This document shows, one piece after another, positions 32,091 to 42,690 of a DNA stretch of 64,000 bases; the first letter of the stretch is position 1; the number at the start of each line of letters is the position of its first letter. Source of the DNA: Ligustrum vulgare (Eukaryota; Streptophyta; Magnoliopsida; Lamiales; Oleaceae); contig OY743172.1 of assembly GCA_963555705.1 (NCBI GenBank), positions 22,939,446 to 23,003,445 on the forward strand. Reading direction: 5' to 3'. The notes under the pieces are model-generated. The model did not search any database, was not told the DNA's origin, and saw nothing but the letters and a program-made list of their open reading frames with translations. The translations under genes were made by a program, and so were the position numbers.

Positions 32091-33028
32091 TGCCATTAGC
32101 TCCAATCCTTGTTCTTGAAATTTTTGATTGTTGGGGATTAGATTTCATGGGTCCTTTTCCCCCTTCTTTTGGATATTTATATATATTGGTTGCTGTTGAT
32201 TATGTGTCAAAATGGGTAGAGGCTATTCCATGTAAAACAAATGACCATAAAGTTGTGCTCAAATTTTTGAAAGAACATATTTTTTCTAGGTTTGGTATGC
32301 CTAAGGCCATAATTAGCGATGGAGGAACACATTTTTGTAATAAACCTTTTGAAACTCTGTTAAAGAAATATGGCATTAGGCATAAGATTTCCACTCCCTA
32401 TCACCCTCAAACTAATGGTCAAACTGAATTAGCCAACAAGGAAATTAAAGGCATTTTGACAAAAACAGTTAATCCAAATAGAAAAGATTGGGCTATAAAA
32501 TTGGATGATGCTTTATGGGCCTATAGGACTGCTTTTAAAACTGTTCTTGGAATGTCTCCTTATAGAATTGTATTTGGAAAACCTTGTCACTTGCCAGTTG
32601 AAATCGAACATAAAGCTTATTGGGCAATCAAAACACTCAACTTTGACTTAGATCAAGTTGGTGAATTTAAGAAATTGAAATTGAATGAGTTAGATGAATT
32701 ACGTTTGGAAGCATATGAGAATGCAAAAATTTCAAAAGAGAAAATGAAAGTTTTTCATGATAAGAAAATTTTTAGAAAATCATTTTTTCCTTCTCAGAAA
32801 GTTTTGTTGTATGACTCTATGCTTCATCTATTTCCTGGTAAGTTGAGAACTAAATGGATTGGTCCTTACATTATGCAAACTGTTTACTCTTATGGAGCAG
32901 TTGAAATCCTAGATCCAAAAACTGGTACTGTTTTTAAAGTTAATGGACAACGTCTGAAATCATTTTTGGATAATTTTTCTGCTGATGTGAATGAACTACC
33001 TCTGCTGAACCCTAATTCCAGCGGCTGA
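32063..33028 (+). pseudogene. Gypsy integrase core and C-terminal domain
   Basis: Continues pol in another frame. Catalytic residues are visible: first Asp in [10 protein letters not shown], second Asp in [10 protein letters not shown], Glu in [12 protein letters not shown]. These are followed by [10 protein letters not shown] and a C-terminal domain with [17 protein letters not shown] few residues between the zinc domain (CKNC) and MMPLAP are lost at the frameshift. The 321-aa piece is otherwise uninterrupted. It would insert the element DNA in the nucleus if expressed with the upstream part. Confidence 0.9.
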
Positions 33029-34107
33029 TTTTCTTGGAACTAACTTTTATTATCATGTGAATATTTTATTTTCTTTTTGCAGTTTTTTGTTTTTTTTTTT
33101 CTTTTCTTCATTTTTTTTAGTTTTTCATTCTTGAATAATTGCTCATGTGCATAAGCCTCCTCTCAGGTACACTCTTCTCCTTTAGCTTAATTTCATTTTG
33201 AGTCGTGTCTATTATTCGCTGTTCATTTTTCTTCTCTTTGAGTCATTGGGGACAATGTCTGACTTTAGTTGGGGGGAGAGTAACTCATATGTACTTGTTG
33301 CAGTAATTCTTTTGTGATAGTTGAGCATTAAAATTGAGTACATCTTAAGTCTTGAGTTATATCTTTGTTATTCTGTAAAGACCTCCCTCCTAAAAAAAAA
33401 TTTATGCACGAATTTAAGCCTTGTGGTAAGATGGATGGTCAACACATACAACTAGAGCTCTCTCAAGTTTAAGTAATTTTATTTGTTCATCATGAGAGTT
33501 GAGTGATTGGTGGTTTTCTTATATTGCCCTTGTTTGATATTGCTACTTCCATTGGGCATCATTACACGGATTGTGGATTGTTGGTGGTTTATACTTAAGA
33601 AACGATGAAGGTCAATGTCAAATGAAAATTTGATCCTTTGAAGCCAACCTTATCATCTTCTCTTCCCATCACAAATCCCCTCATATCACAAATTCCTTCA
33701 TAGCCACAAATCCCTTTCATTTATTTCACATTAAAGATGACATTACATCCAGACACTGCTCCCATAAATACATAAACTTGTTTCTACTTTCAAGTATAAG
33801 TGAGGATGATTACTTTTTGCTCCATAATTGAAGAAAAAATGTTCAGTGCACACAAAGAAAGAAAAGTGGAGTTAGAAAGTATTTGACAGTCATTGAGACT
33901 AGAGGAGAATGTTGAAGAATTATTTGAGGGGATTTCTCTCAAAAAAAAAAAAAAAGTAGAAAGAAAAGGGAGATATATTGAAGAGAAAGTAAAGGATGTG
34001 AAGAAGAAAGTAAGCTTGAAGTGCGATTAAAAGTGAAAATTATTAACCTTGCTTATATTTTGGAAGTCCTCAAATTCTACTCACTGCTTTTATTTCCTTA
34101 TCCTATT

Positions 34108-34162
<55 letters not shown>

Positions 34163-34767
34163 AAAATTGCTACCATTGCGTCGTATACTTCCATTGGAAT
34201 TTCTTGTTCTACTATTATCACTGAATTATGCAAACCTCTTCTTCCACCACTCTTTATCAATTCTCTTGAGAACACCATCATTACCTTTACGTTGACATTG
34301 ACATTTTGATCTTAAGTTGGCTTGTGGTAAGAATGGTTGAGTCCCAATGGTTGTGAGTTTTTCATGAGGTCAATATTTGCATTACTGTCATCCACACATA
34401 TATGACCTTTGTTTATTGAATGCTTGAGTGATCAATTTTCAAACTCCATGAGTGACCCCCTAACCAGTTCAGAAACAAAATACACATACCCGTGAGTATA
34501 TGGAGTTTATACTCGGCTTGAGTGAATACTCGACACTATATGTGTTGGGGTTAGTGGTTTGATGGATCGGCTTAAAACACACACACACATACAAAATTTT
34601 GGGAAAGTTTTTATGGATTAATTTGGATATAATGCTTGATCTCTTGATTTTGCGAAGTTGCTATGCTTGACTATCTAAATTCATTCTCAATTGAAGTTTT
34701 TCATGGAGGTAGACATGTTTTTAATTCACTTGAATTGCTAGAGACTAGCAAAAAGTTAGTTGGGGAG
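33029..34767 (+). other. Non-coding 3' region of the Gypsy element
   Basis: No env-like frame. Contains GAGTCATTGGGGACAATG and GTTGGGGGGAGAG near 33240-33280 (typical after Athila-type integrase), a 52-base A-run (34109-34160), and the terminal purine tract (34755-34767). Confidence 0.7.
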
Positions 34768-35840
34768 TGTGATTATTGTTCAATTTTACGTATTTTAAAG
34801 AAATAAATAAATGAAAATATATAATTTTGGGATATAAATTTTGTCATTTAGAGTGAAACTTATAAAAGATTCAATTTTATTTCTTTAACTCTAAATTGAT
34901 TTTATTTGCTAATAATTTCATTTATTTAATTGCAGGTACATTTTCGATAATTTCAACTCAAAAATCCCTAATTTAATTGATCTGAAAAGGCCCAAAATGG
35001 ACAAAAAACTCATAAACCCAGCCCAAAACAATTTCTTTTTTTTCTATAACCTACAGCACTCACATTCTCGGTCTGACTACAGCAAAAACCAGCAGTCTCT
35101 CTTCTCTCCTGAAAACCAGCGCAGCTTCTTCTCTCATCTTCCTCAACTGCCACACTCACCAGCAGCCATCCTCTCGAACTCAGCCACCAGACTGCAACTC
35201 ATCTTCACCATCTTCATACTCACGCAAACAACCAGCCTCTGCCATTTTTTTCTACAGCCGCACCATACCATTCTCTGTCTTCTCTCAATACCTTCAACGT
35301 CCAGCCGCAAGCAACCAAACTCCCTCACCAACTCTCTCACGCATCAGCCTCTGTCTTCTCTCTTGAACCAACAGCCGCTCTCTCCTCCTTCTTCCACCAT
35401 ACCCAGCTCCCCTCTCTCTTGCTTCCCTAACATCGCAGCAGTACAGAATCAGCAGAGTCTCCAGCACTCCAGCCGACAACATCACTTCTTCCTCAGTCAC
35501 GTTTCTAGCCTGCAGCCCTCAATAGCCGCACAGTCAGGCCTTGATATTGGGTTATTCGTTCCAGTTTCAGTTCATATTTTTGCTTAGAATTTGAATTGTT
35601 TCAATTACTAGTTTTCATAAATTTAAACTATTGAGGTTAGTTGGTTTTTAGATATATTTTGGTTATTGAATTTTACTTTGAAAATTTGAATTACATTCTT
35701 TAGTAATGGTCATCGTTTGTTTGATTTTTATTTCGTTTAATTTAATTATGTTCGGCTAAGTTATCTTTGAGGGGAGTTATTCTTAGCTTCAATGGGTGTG
35801 TTTTAAATCGTTATAAATGAATTCTTGTGATTGATAATAA
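34768..35840 (+). repeat. 3' LTR of the Gypsy element (left arm of a palindrome)
   Basis: Starts TGTGATTATTGTTCAATTTT directly after the purine tract. It is nearly identical to the reverse complement of 35979-37049. The exact 3' end of the LTR is unclear because homology fades inside the 138-bp centre. Confidence 0.85.
34997..35587 (+). other. 196-codon open frame inside the LTR
   Basis: A Ser/Gln/Pro/His-rich low-complexity frame (PQLPHSPAAILSNSATRLQ) kept open at the same length in both LTR copies (36230-36820 on the minus strand), with about eight substitutions. A pyrimidine-rich leader easily gives such a frame. No domain or signal peptide is convincing, so I do not call it a gene. Confidence 0.3.
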
Positions 35841-35978
35841 TTAACGAGTGTTTTAAATTTTCAAATTATTTTACATGGATTAATGTCGCTGATGTAGTAT
35901 GTATTGAATATGCATACAACATGCTCGACAAAACGCTGTAGAATAGTTTGATTAATTTTCTCACTAATATTTTTATAT

Positions 35979-37049
35979 CTTATCGATCTCAAGAATTCAT
36001 TTATAACGATTTAAAACACACCCATTGAAGCTAAGAATAACTCCCCTCAAAGATAACTTAGCCGAACATAATTAAATTAAACGAAATAAAAATCAAACAA
36101 ACGATGACCATTACTAAAGAATGTAATTCAAGTTTTCAAAGTAAAATTCAATAACCAAAATATATCTAAAAACCAACTAACATCAATAGTTTAAATTTAT
36201 GAAAACTAGTAATTGAAACAATTCAAATTCTAAGCAAAAATATGAACTGAAACTGGAACGAATAACCCAATATCAAGGCTTGACTGTGCGGCTATTGAGG
36301 GCTGCAGGCTAGAAACGTGACTGAGGAAGAAGTGATGTTGTCGGCTGGAGTGCTGGAGACTCTGCTGATTCTGTGCTGCTGCGGTGTTAGGGAAGCAAGA
36401 GAGAGGGGAGCTGGGTATGGTGGAAGAAGGAGGAGAGAGCGGCTGTTGGTTCAAGAGAGAAGACAGAGGCTGATGCGTGAGAGAGTTGGTGAGGGAGTTT
36501 GGTTGCTTGTGGCTGGACGTTGAAGGTATTGAGAGAAGACAGAGAATGGTATGGTGCGGCTGTAGAAAAAAATGGCAGAGGCTGGTTGTTTGCGTGAGTA
36601 TGAAGATGGTGAAGATGAGTTGCAGTCTGGTGGCTGAGTTCGAGAGGATGGCTGCTGGTGAGTGTGGCAGTTGAGGAAGATGAGAGAAGAAGCTGCGCTG
36701 GTTTTCAGGAGAGAAGATAGACTGCTGGTTTTTGCTGTAGTCAGACCGAGAATGTGAGTGCTGTAGGTTATAGAAAAAAAAGAAATTGTTTTGGGCTGGG
36801 TTTATGGGTTTTTTGTTCATTTTGAGCTTTTTCAGATCAATTAAATTAGGGATTTTTGAGTTGAAATTATCGAAAATGTGCCTGCAATTAAATAAATGAA
36901 ATTATTAGCAAATAAAATCAATTTAGAGTTAAAGAAATAAAATTGAATATTTTATAAGTTTCACTCTAAATGACAAAATTTATATCCCAAAGTTATATAT
37001 TTTCATTTATTTATTTCTTTAAAATACGTAAAATTGGACAATAATCACA
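35979..37049 (-). repeat. Inverted copy of the Gypsy LTR (right arm of a palindrome)
   Basis: Ends ACAATAATCACA (TGTGATTATTGT on the minus strand) exactly where direct repeat copy 2 begins (37050). It is oriented against the LTR at 34768-35840, so the two LTRs point away from their shared 138-bp centre. Carries the minus-strand copy (36230-36820) of the LTR frame. Confidence 0.88.
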
Positions 37050-37500
37050 TGGCTAATGTGAAAATGATCTCATCAGTATTATGAGATAAATATTATATGA
37101 TTGAGATTAACAGATTTGATCAAAGTTCTTGCAAAAGCACATATTCACTCCAGAAGAAGTAAAGATTATCATCTAAACATAGTGAAATGATATTATTATT
37201 GCTCCTGAAGAAGCATAAAGGAGTCACACTGAAACATATCAAGAAAAGAGATACATGCAAAACACAAATGGGGAAACATTTATGATCCTCAAAAGTAGAG
37301 GTGTGTATCAAGAGTAATAATACTCCGTACTCTACCATCCCTAATCTTTTTGTGTGTCTCAAGAGTAAGAATACTCCGTACTCTACCACTCCTAATCTTT
37401 TTGAGGTTCACAAGATTAAATTCAAATATTCATCAATATTAGATGTGTTTCTCAAAAGTAAGAATACTCCGTACTCTACCACCCACAATTTTTTAGAGAT

Positions 37501-38124
37501 TCACAAGGATAAATTTACATTAACCAGACTCCATTTTCGCTTGATACCCCTTCCTTGCGACCAATCTATCTTAACTCCTGCTGGATCTTGTATTGGAACA
37601 TATGATTGTAACTTTTCCAGCAGTTCATTGATAGTGGGAGCAGAAATAAGGATCCTCCTAGAAAACGGAGAGATGAATCCCTATTCCATAGAATAATCAA
37701 GAAATGTTAGTAAATCATCGAAGAAGTTGTTAACATTTAAAAGCTCAATAAGCTTATTATGGAGACCCAGCTGAGCCCATGAGGTAATATTAAAGATTTC
37801 CTCTAAAGTATCAAAACCTCCAGGCATAGGTATGCAAGTTACGCGTTCATAGATAGATAACGTCTGTACTTCATGCCCTCTTGTTTTGCCTGAGATATTA
37901 GCTAAAGGAATAGGTATAACACCTATCACTCTCACTTTCTTTTTTTGAGCGGATTGTAAAACACAACCTATCAATCCACTGCTGCCCCCTCCAATACTAG
38001 ATTGATACATCTCTCTCCCAATTGCTTCCCTAGAAGCACTGATGCTTCTAGATACTCAAAGCCTTTCCCGATTTTTGATCCACAAAATACACAGATAGTT
38101 TTGATCTGTCGAAATTTTGATCAT
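37501..38124 (-). pseudogene. LOG-type cytokinin-activating enzyme, captured copy 2
   Basis: Same gene as 26328-26849. It shows FCGSKIGKGFEYLEAS, GGGSSGLIG, GVIPIPLANISGKT, PGGFDTLEEI (Gly to Asp in the GGxGT signature) and ITSWAQLGLHNK, the segment missing from copy 1. Past a TAG that replaces the Gln of MEQGF, it keeps a complete C-terminus (SAPTINELLEKLQSYVP and on to a TGA at 37501-37503). Frameshifts lie near 38095 and 38005. Between the two copies, an ancestor of full LOG length is evident, so a complete coding sequence was captured and has since decayed twice. Antisense to the retroelement. Confidence 0.85.
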
Positions 38125-38529
38125 TTTATCTTTTAAGAGTATAAGGAAGGAAAACTTACAATAAATTGTTATTTTGGGATACATTAAACTACGAAATTAT
38201 CTAACTTTTTAAACTCAAAAATATTCACTATTTACTGCTCGTCTTTTGAAAAATTTACTATTTATTTTTTACTAAATGACACCACTTTTGATCATATCTC
38301 TGACAGCATATTTAATGCTCCATAATGGAAAATCATTCGGTGACCTCTCAGTAACAATCTGTTAATACGCGAAAAATGAAAATACAAAATATTTGTTAAA
38401 ATATATATGTATACAAATATACACTATACTGATTTACCTTGTATCAATGTTGAGTAGCCAAAACATCATTGTTTATAACAGCCTGGAAAACATGATCTTT
38501 TGCTATTATATTTTTGAGACTATAACGGT

Positions 38530-39072
38530 CTTTATCATTGTTGAATTGAGCCCATAAAGATAGTAGTTCACGCTGCACATACCCACAAGGGTGCGTCTCA
38601 AGAGTGAATCGGATATTATCCTAAGACTCCTTACTCAGTCCACCCTTAATGAAATCTATTTTATCATCTCGATTTATGGATGAATATCCTATTGATTTAC
38701 AACGGGTATCACATGTCCATCGAGTACATTTGTAACAACATTTCAATCTTTTTGCTCTTCGCTTCTTTACAAAAGTACTCTTACCTAAGCTAGACATGTG
38801 CTTAGAAAATGAATCTAGTAATTCACCAGCTAATCGAACTTTTGTTTCGATCAACCACGAACATCTTCTGGGATACCTTAATCCATCAACAGCCTCAATC
38901 TCTTGAGTCGAACTCGATAAATCTTTTTCAAAACATTTATCGGAAGATTGGAGTAGAATTTGCGAATATTTGATAATATAACATCAATTTTGATGGATCT
39001 GATCTTCTTTCCAAGTTATTTATTTAAATGCATTATTTAACGCGTAAAAGAGCGGTGGCTCCGCGTCTCATT
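38530..39072 (-). pseudogene. Cys-rich carlavirus-CRP-like gene, broken copy 2
   Basis: The ORF at 38621-38854 keeps the basic run (KSTFVKKRRAKRLK) and the Cys cluster with one change in spacing context (CYKCTRWTCDTRC). The N-terminal part upstream is shifted out of frame near 38855-38865 and further eroded to 39072. Downstream, an in-frame stop replaces the Asp-Asp of the other copy. After it the frame keeps ELLSLWAQFNNDKDRY, which in copy 1 is cut by a stop. Same position relative to LOG as in copy 1. Confidence 0.45.
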
Positions 39073-39777
39073 GATTCTACCAAGAAAAGGGGAAAGATTT
39101 GTAATCAAAAGATGGGGACAAGGATCATTTTCTTGTGATTTCGATCTAATCACCTTTTTAGATATGATAAATCAAGGTATACTAATTTATAAATTCGAAC
39201 AAGTAAATATTGTATTGAACCAGAAGTTCATACGTACAAGTGAAATATGTATATAGTATCGAACCAAAAGTTCATAAGTGAAATATACATTGTATTGAAT
39301 CAGAAGTTCATCGATATTGTATTGAACCAAATATTCATACATATGAGTGAAATAAAACCATATTGAACCAGAAGTTCTATAATGAACGGTTAGATAATCC
39401 CGATTAAAAGCTTCAAATTATTTGCTATGAGAATAACTTGTTTATCATACAATAATATTCTATATCAAACATGGATTAGCTCAAAAGGCTTTATGATTTC
39501 TGAGAAGTGCAATATGTATACACTCCACCAAAATGCACTCAGATATATGATTGAGATTATATCCCTAAATATGAATGACATATGTCCGATTGATATAATA
39601 TAAGATTTGTGAACATTATGGAGAAAACACGCCTGAAGCGTAATTATCCCTGAAGTGTAAAGACAATCGATTCCAAAAACAAATATCTCTTGAATAATTG
39701 AGATGATCCCTTTGAGCCTAAATATTCATGGTGAGTAAAAGGGACATAGTTAAAAGATAAGAGATTTATGTACTTGA

Positions 39778-40670
39778 TGATATAAAAAGATCTCTGTATG
39801 TTATATTGAGATGAAATGGAATCGATAAATAAATCAAATACATACACAACTCTCTTGTGAAAATGAGGTTGATGAAATTATAATACTTTGGCCAAATATA
39901 AAAATCCCAATATAGGGATTATTTTTCAAGGACCTGAAGTCCAAACACTTAAATGTGTAAAGCCAGTAATTAGTTGTACAAATGAAAAATATTACACAGT
40001 CGTAAAAGACTACTCGTTGCGCTCGAAATTTTTCATAGAACTGGCATGACATATGGTGGATAAACTATAATCTAAATCACTAGCTTGAGCTCTTTGATAT
40101 ACCAATGAATGAGATAAAAATGTATGATTCTCATTTCGGTACTTCGGAAGTATTCTTTGATGTACCAGTTAATCGTGGTACGTTGAGATTTCAAGTAAAA
40201 TGATTATAGATTATATGTCGAAATTGATATATATTTCAATGATTGATTATACTTATACAAATTAGAAATTGTGGTTTATGAGATGTAAGAACATGCATGT
40301 ATAATCATTGAAAGATTCAATATACCCAGAGTAGTATCGCTAAAGAATGATACATATGACTCCATGATATAATATGTTGAAATTGAAATTGGAGTATACT
40401 ATTATTGATATCTGGGAAATTGATTATTCACCAGAAGTGAATTATAGATTTGATTATTCACTAGAAGTGAGTTCTAAATTTGATTATTCACCATAAGTGA
40501 AAGATGCAATCGGTAAATTAGTAAAACATTGCTTAATATAGCATGTTATGACATCATAAATGAGCTATGAACAATTTATATAAAGCTCATCATAAATGAT
40601 ATGTTTGATGAAAAGATTCGTGATTGTATCAATATACTTGTGATATTCCATGAAAGGAATAAATACGCGT
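39778..40670 (+). other. Copia-type element interior, non-coding, with hairpins
   Basis: No intact frame. Contains TTGATATACCAATGAATGAG and CTGAAGTCCAAACACTTAAA phrases that recur inverted in the element at 41900-46664, and ATTCAC/GTGAAT hairpins with loop CAGAA (40426-40500). Confidence 0.6.
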
Positions 40671-41381
40671 TACACTCTTTTTCTCTTAACTGAGGTTTTG
40701 TCCCACAAGGTTTTCCTAGCAATGTTTTTAATGAGGCAACAATTGTGGCGTATTAATGAGAATTAATGAGAATAATGTACTCTTTTTTTTCCTTCGCTAA
40801 GATTTTGTCCCACAGAGTTTTCCTAGCAAGGTTTTTGAGACATTATCACAGCTATCTATGAGCTATAATTCACCAACACATTTTTGTATTGGAATGATAT
40901 CAACAAATGAAGAAAATCATAAACATCCTATGAAGAATATTATGATATCGGCTACACGAGGAGATTCGTATATATACATATTCCAGACAAAAGATGATAC
41001 CAATGTTCAAGAAGTTTATGAATACTTGATTGCACACTTCAGGGGGAGAATCATGTTGTACTCTTTTTCCTTCGTCCAGGTTTTGTCCTACTAGGTTTTC
41101 CTGACAAGGTTTTAACGAGGCAGCGACTGTACTCTTTTTCCTTGGTTCAAATTTTATCCCACTGGATTTTACTGACAAGGCTTTAACGAGACAGCACTTC
41201 AAAATTTCAAGATTCAGTATATGATTTGTTCTACTCGAACATTAGACTCAATGATTCATGACGGCCAATATCAGGGGGAGCAGCTGTACTCTTTTTCCTT
41301 CGCTCAAATTTTATCCCACTGGATTTTCTTAGTAAGGTTTTAACGAGGCAGCAATTGCGGAATAGGTCATTCAAGAGGGAG
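40671..41381 (+). repeat. Five-fold GTACTCTTTTTCCTTCG / GGTTTTGTCCCAC module before the 3' LTR
   Basis: Modules near 40690, 40800, 41077, 41148 and 41308 each read roughly TTTTGTCCCACT then GGTTTTCCTAGCAAGG then TTTTAACGAGGCAG. Such iterated phrases mark the 3' untranslated region of certain plant Copia elements. Confidence 0.8.
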
Positions 41382-41579
41382 TGTTATAAATAATATAAAT
41401 ATGTGAATGACCAATTACCATTATACCCCTATAAACATTACATATTACGATTGTGCATTGATCACCCATATAAGTAGGGGCTTGAGTTTGTAGTATAAAA
41501 CACACTAAGAAATGAGAAGCATTACTCATTCTCTCCATCTCTATCTCTTTCTTGTTCTAATTTTGATAGTTTTACAACA
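41382..41579 (+). repeat. 3' LTR of the Copia-type element
   Basis: 198 bp, TGTTATAAATAATAT to TTTTACAACA, clearly diverged from 23548-23735. Purine tract AAGAGGGAG adjoins. Confidence 0.85.
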
Positions 41580-41899
41580 TTTTTTTATGTTTTTGAGGTA
41601 AAATATGTGGTTAAAAAATAGAGAGAAATTATGTGGTCAAAAGTGATTTGGAGAATTATATTATAAAAAAAATGTTTTAAACATGTTTCCAAACATAGGC
41701 AAATATGACAAAATATTGCCTCCTTTTTACGACTATATTTTTGTTTATGAATAAAAAAATTGTTGTTTCCAAGATAATGTGTAGTTATCTAGCACTTGTT
41801 TGACCTCCTTTAAAAATTTAACACATTTTTTGTTTTATTCTTTTCAATCGCATATTTATTAATAAAATAATATTACACATAAATTCAAAAAATATTTCA
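41580..41899. other. Spacer between two facing Copia-type elements
   Basis: About 320 bp of AT-rich DNA. Its first 130 bp resemble 17450-17580 (GAGGTAAAATATGTGGTTAA). No gene. Confidence 0.5.
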
Positions 41900-42073
41900 T
41901 GTTACGAACTAGAGGGAAAAAGAGAAAAGAATAGAGACACCAATAAACTTGTATATTTTATTATGAATCAGAACCCCATATATATACGGGAGAATAAGGA
42001 TATACAAAATAATAATGTCTAGGGTTACAGGGGTACAATTGTCATTCACCAATACAAAATAATATTTATAACA
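41900..42073 (-). repeat. 3' LTR of the second Copia-type element
   Basis: Faces the 3' LTR at 41382-41579 across 320 bp; the two LTRs share their terminal bases and TGTTATAAATA start but differ in the middle. Confidence 0.8.
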
Positions 42074-42099
42074 CTCCCCTTGAATGACATATTACAAAA

Positions 42100-42690
42100 T
42101 ATATGTCTCATTAAAACCTTGTTTGATAAAAATTCAGTGGGACAAAACTATCAAATGAAGGAAAAAGAGTACAATTATTCTTGGAGCATTAAGATGAATG
42201 TTGCCTCGTTAAAACCTCGCCAAGAAAATCCAACGGGACAAAACCTTGGCTAAGGAAAAAGAGTACAGCTACTCCCCCTAATGTTGATCGCTTTAAATCA
42301 TCGAGTCGATGCATCCCAATCGTATGAACTGATTTCTTAGACGTAGATGTTGACAGTGCTTTTGTAAATAAATCACTTCATTGTCACTTGAGTGAATTTG
42401 TTGAAAATTCTGGAGTATTTTGATATTGCCTCATTAAAACCTTATCAGAAAAATCCAGTGGGACAAAACCCGAACTAAAGAAAAAGAGTACAACTACTCC
42501 CCCGGATTCAATCTGTATTGAATCATTCATTTAGCTACTTCCCCTGATTCAATCTCTATTGAATCGTTCATATTTTGATATCTTCAGAAGTCTCGTATAG
42601 GAGAGTATATCAATAGATATTGATAACAGCTACCTCGTTAAAAACTTTGTCAGGAAAACCTCGTGGGACAAAACATCGACAAAAGAAAAA
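42100..42690 (-). repeat. Four-fold GGTTTTGTCCCAC module, inverted
   Basis: Modules near 42106, 42207, 42430 and 42632, each CTCGTTAAAACCT then a variable gap then GTGGGACAAAACC, matching 40671-41381 in reverse. Confidence 0.8.

Larger units (their letters stand above)
28803..34767 (+). mobile_element. 5'-truncated Athila-like Ty3/Gypsy element (interior)
   Basis: Starts inside gag (no ATG, no 5' LTR, no primer site) and runs through protease, reverse transcriptase, RNase H and integrase to 33028. A 1.7-kb 3' region follows, and the purine tract AGTTAGTTGGGGAG directly abuts the 3' LTR at 34768. Protease-RT-RNase H-integrase order places it in Gypsy. The motif VFMDDFSVYG and the long non-coding 3' region with GTTGGGGGGAGAG fit the Athila group. 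It cannot transpose by itself. Confidence 0.9.
37050..39777. repeat. Direct repeat copy 2 within the Copia-type element
   Basis: Aligned with 25969-28482. It keeps some parts lost in copy 1 (the LOG C-terminus, and nine residues after the LOG signature) and has lost others. Confidence 0.9.
23548..41579 (+). mobile_element. Composite Copia-type non-autonomous LTR element with nested Gypsy insertion
   Basis: A 188-bp LTR (23548-23735, TGTTATAAATAATAT to TTTTACAACA) is followed by CATTATCAGCACGAG, a tRNA-derived primer site common in plant Copia elements. A matching LTR (41382-41579) is preceded by the purine tract AAGAGGGAG and by repeated GGTTTTGTCCCAC modules. No Copia gag-pol is present. 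The interior carries antisense LOG and Cys-rich pseudogenes twice (25969-28482 and 37050-39777), with a Gypsy fragment and inverted LTRs between. The two end LTRs differ clearly, and left and right parts overlap by about 2.5 kb. So this may be two related elements of about 6.8 kb fused by rearrangement rather than one insertion. Confidence 0.75.

Noticed and set aside
34997..35587. Secreted or regulatory protein in the LTR
   Set aside because: Low-complexity Ser/Pro/Gln frame from a pyrimidine-rich leader; no real features.
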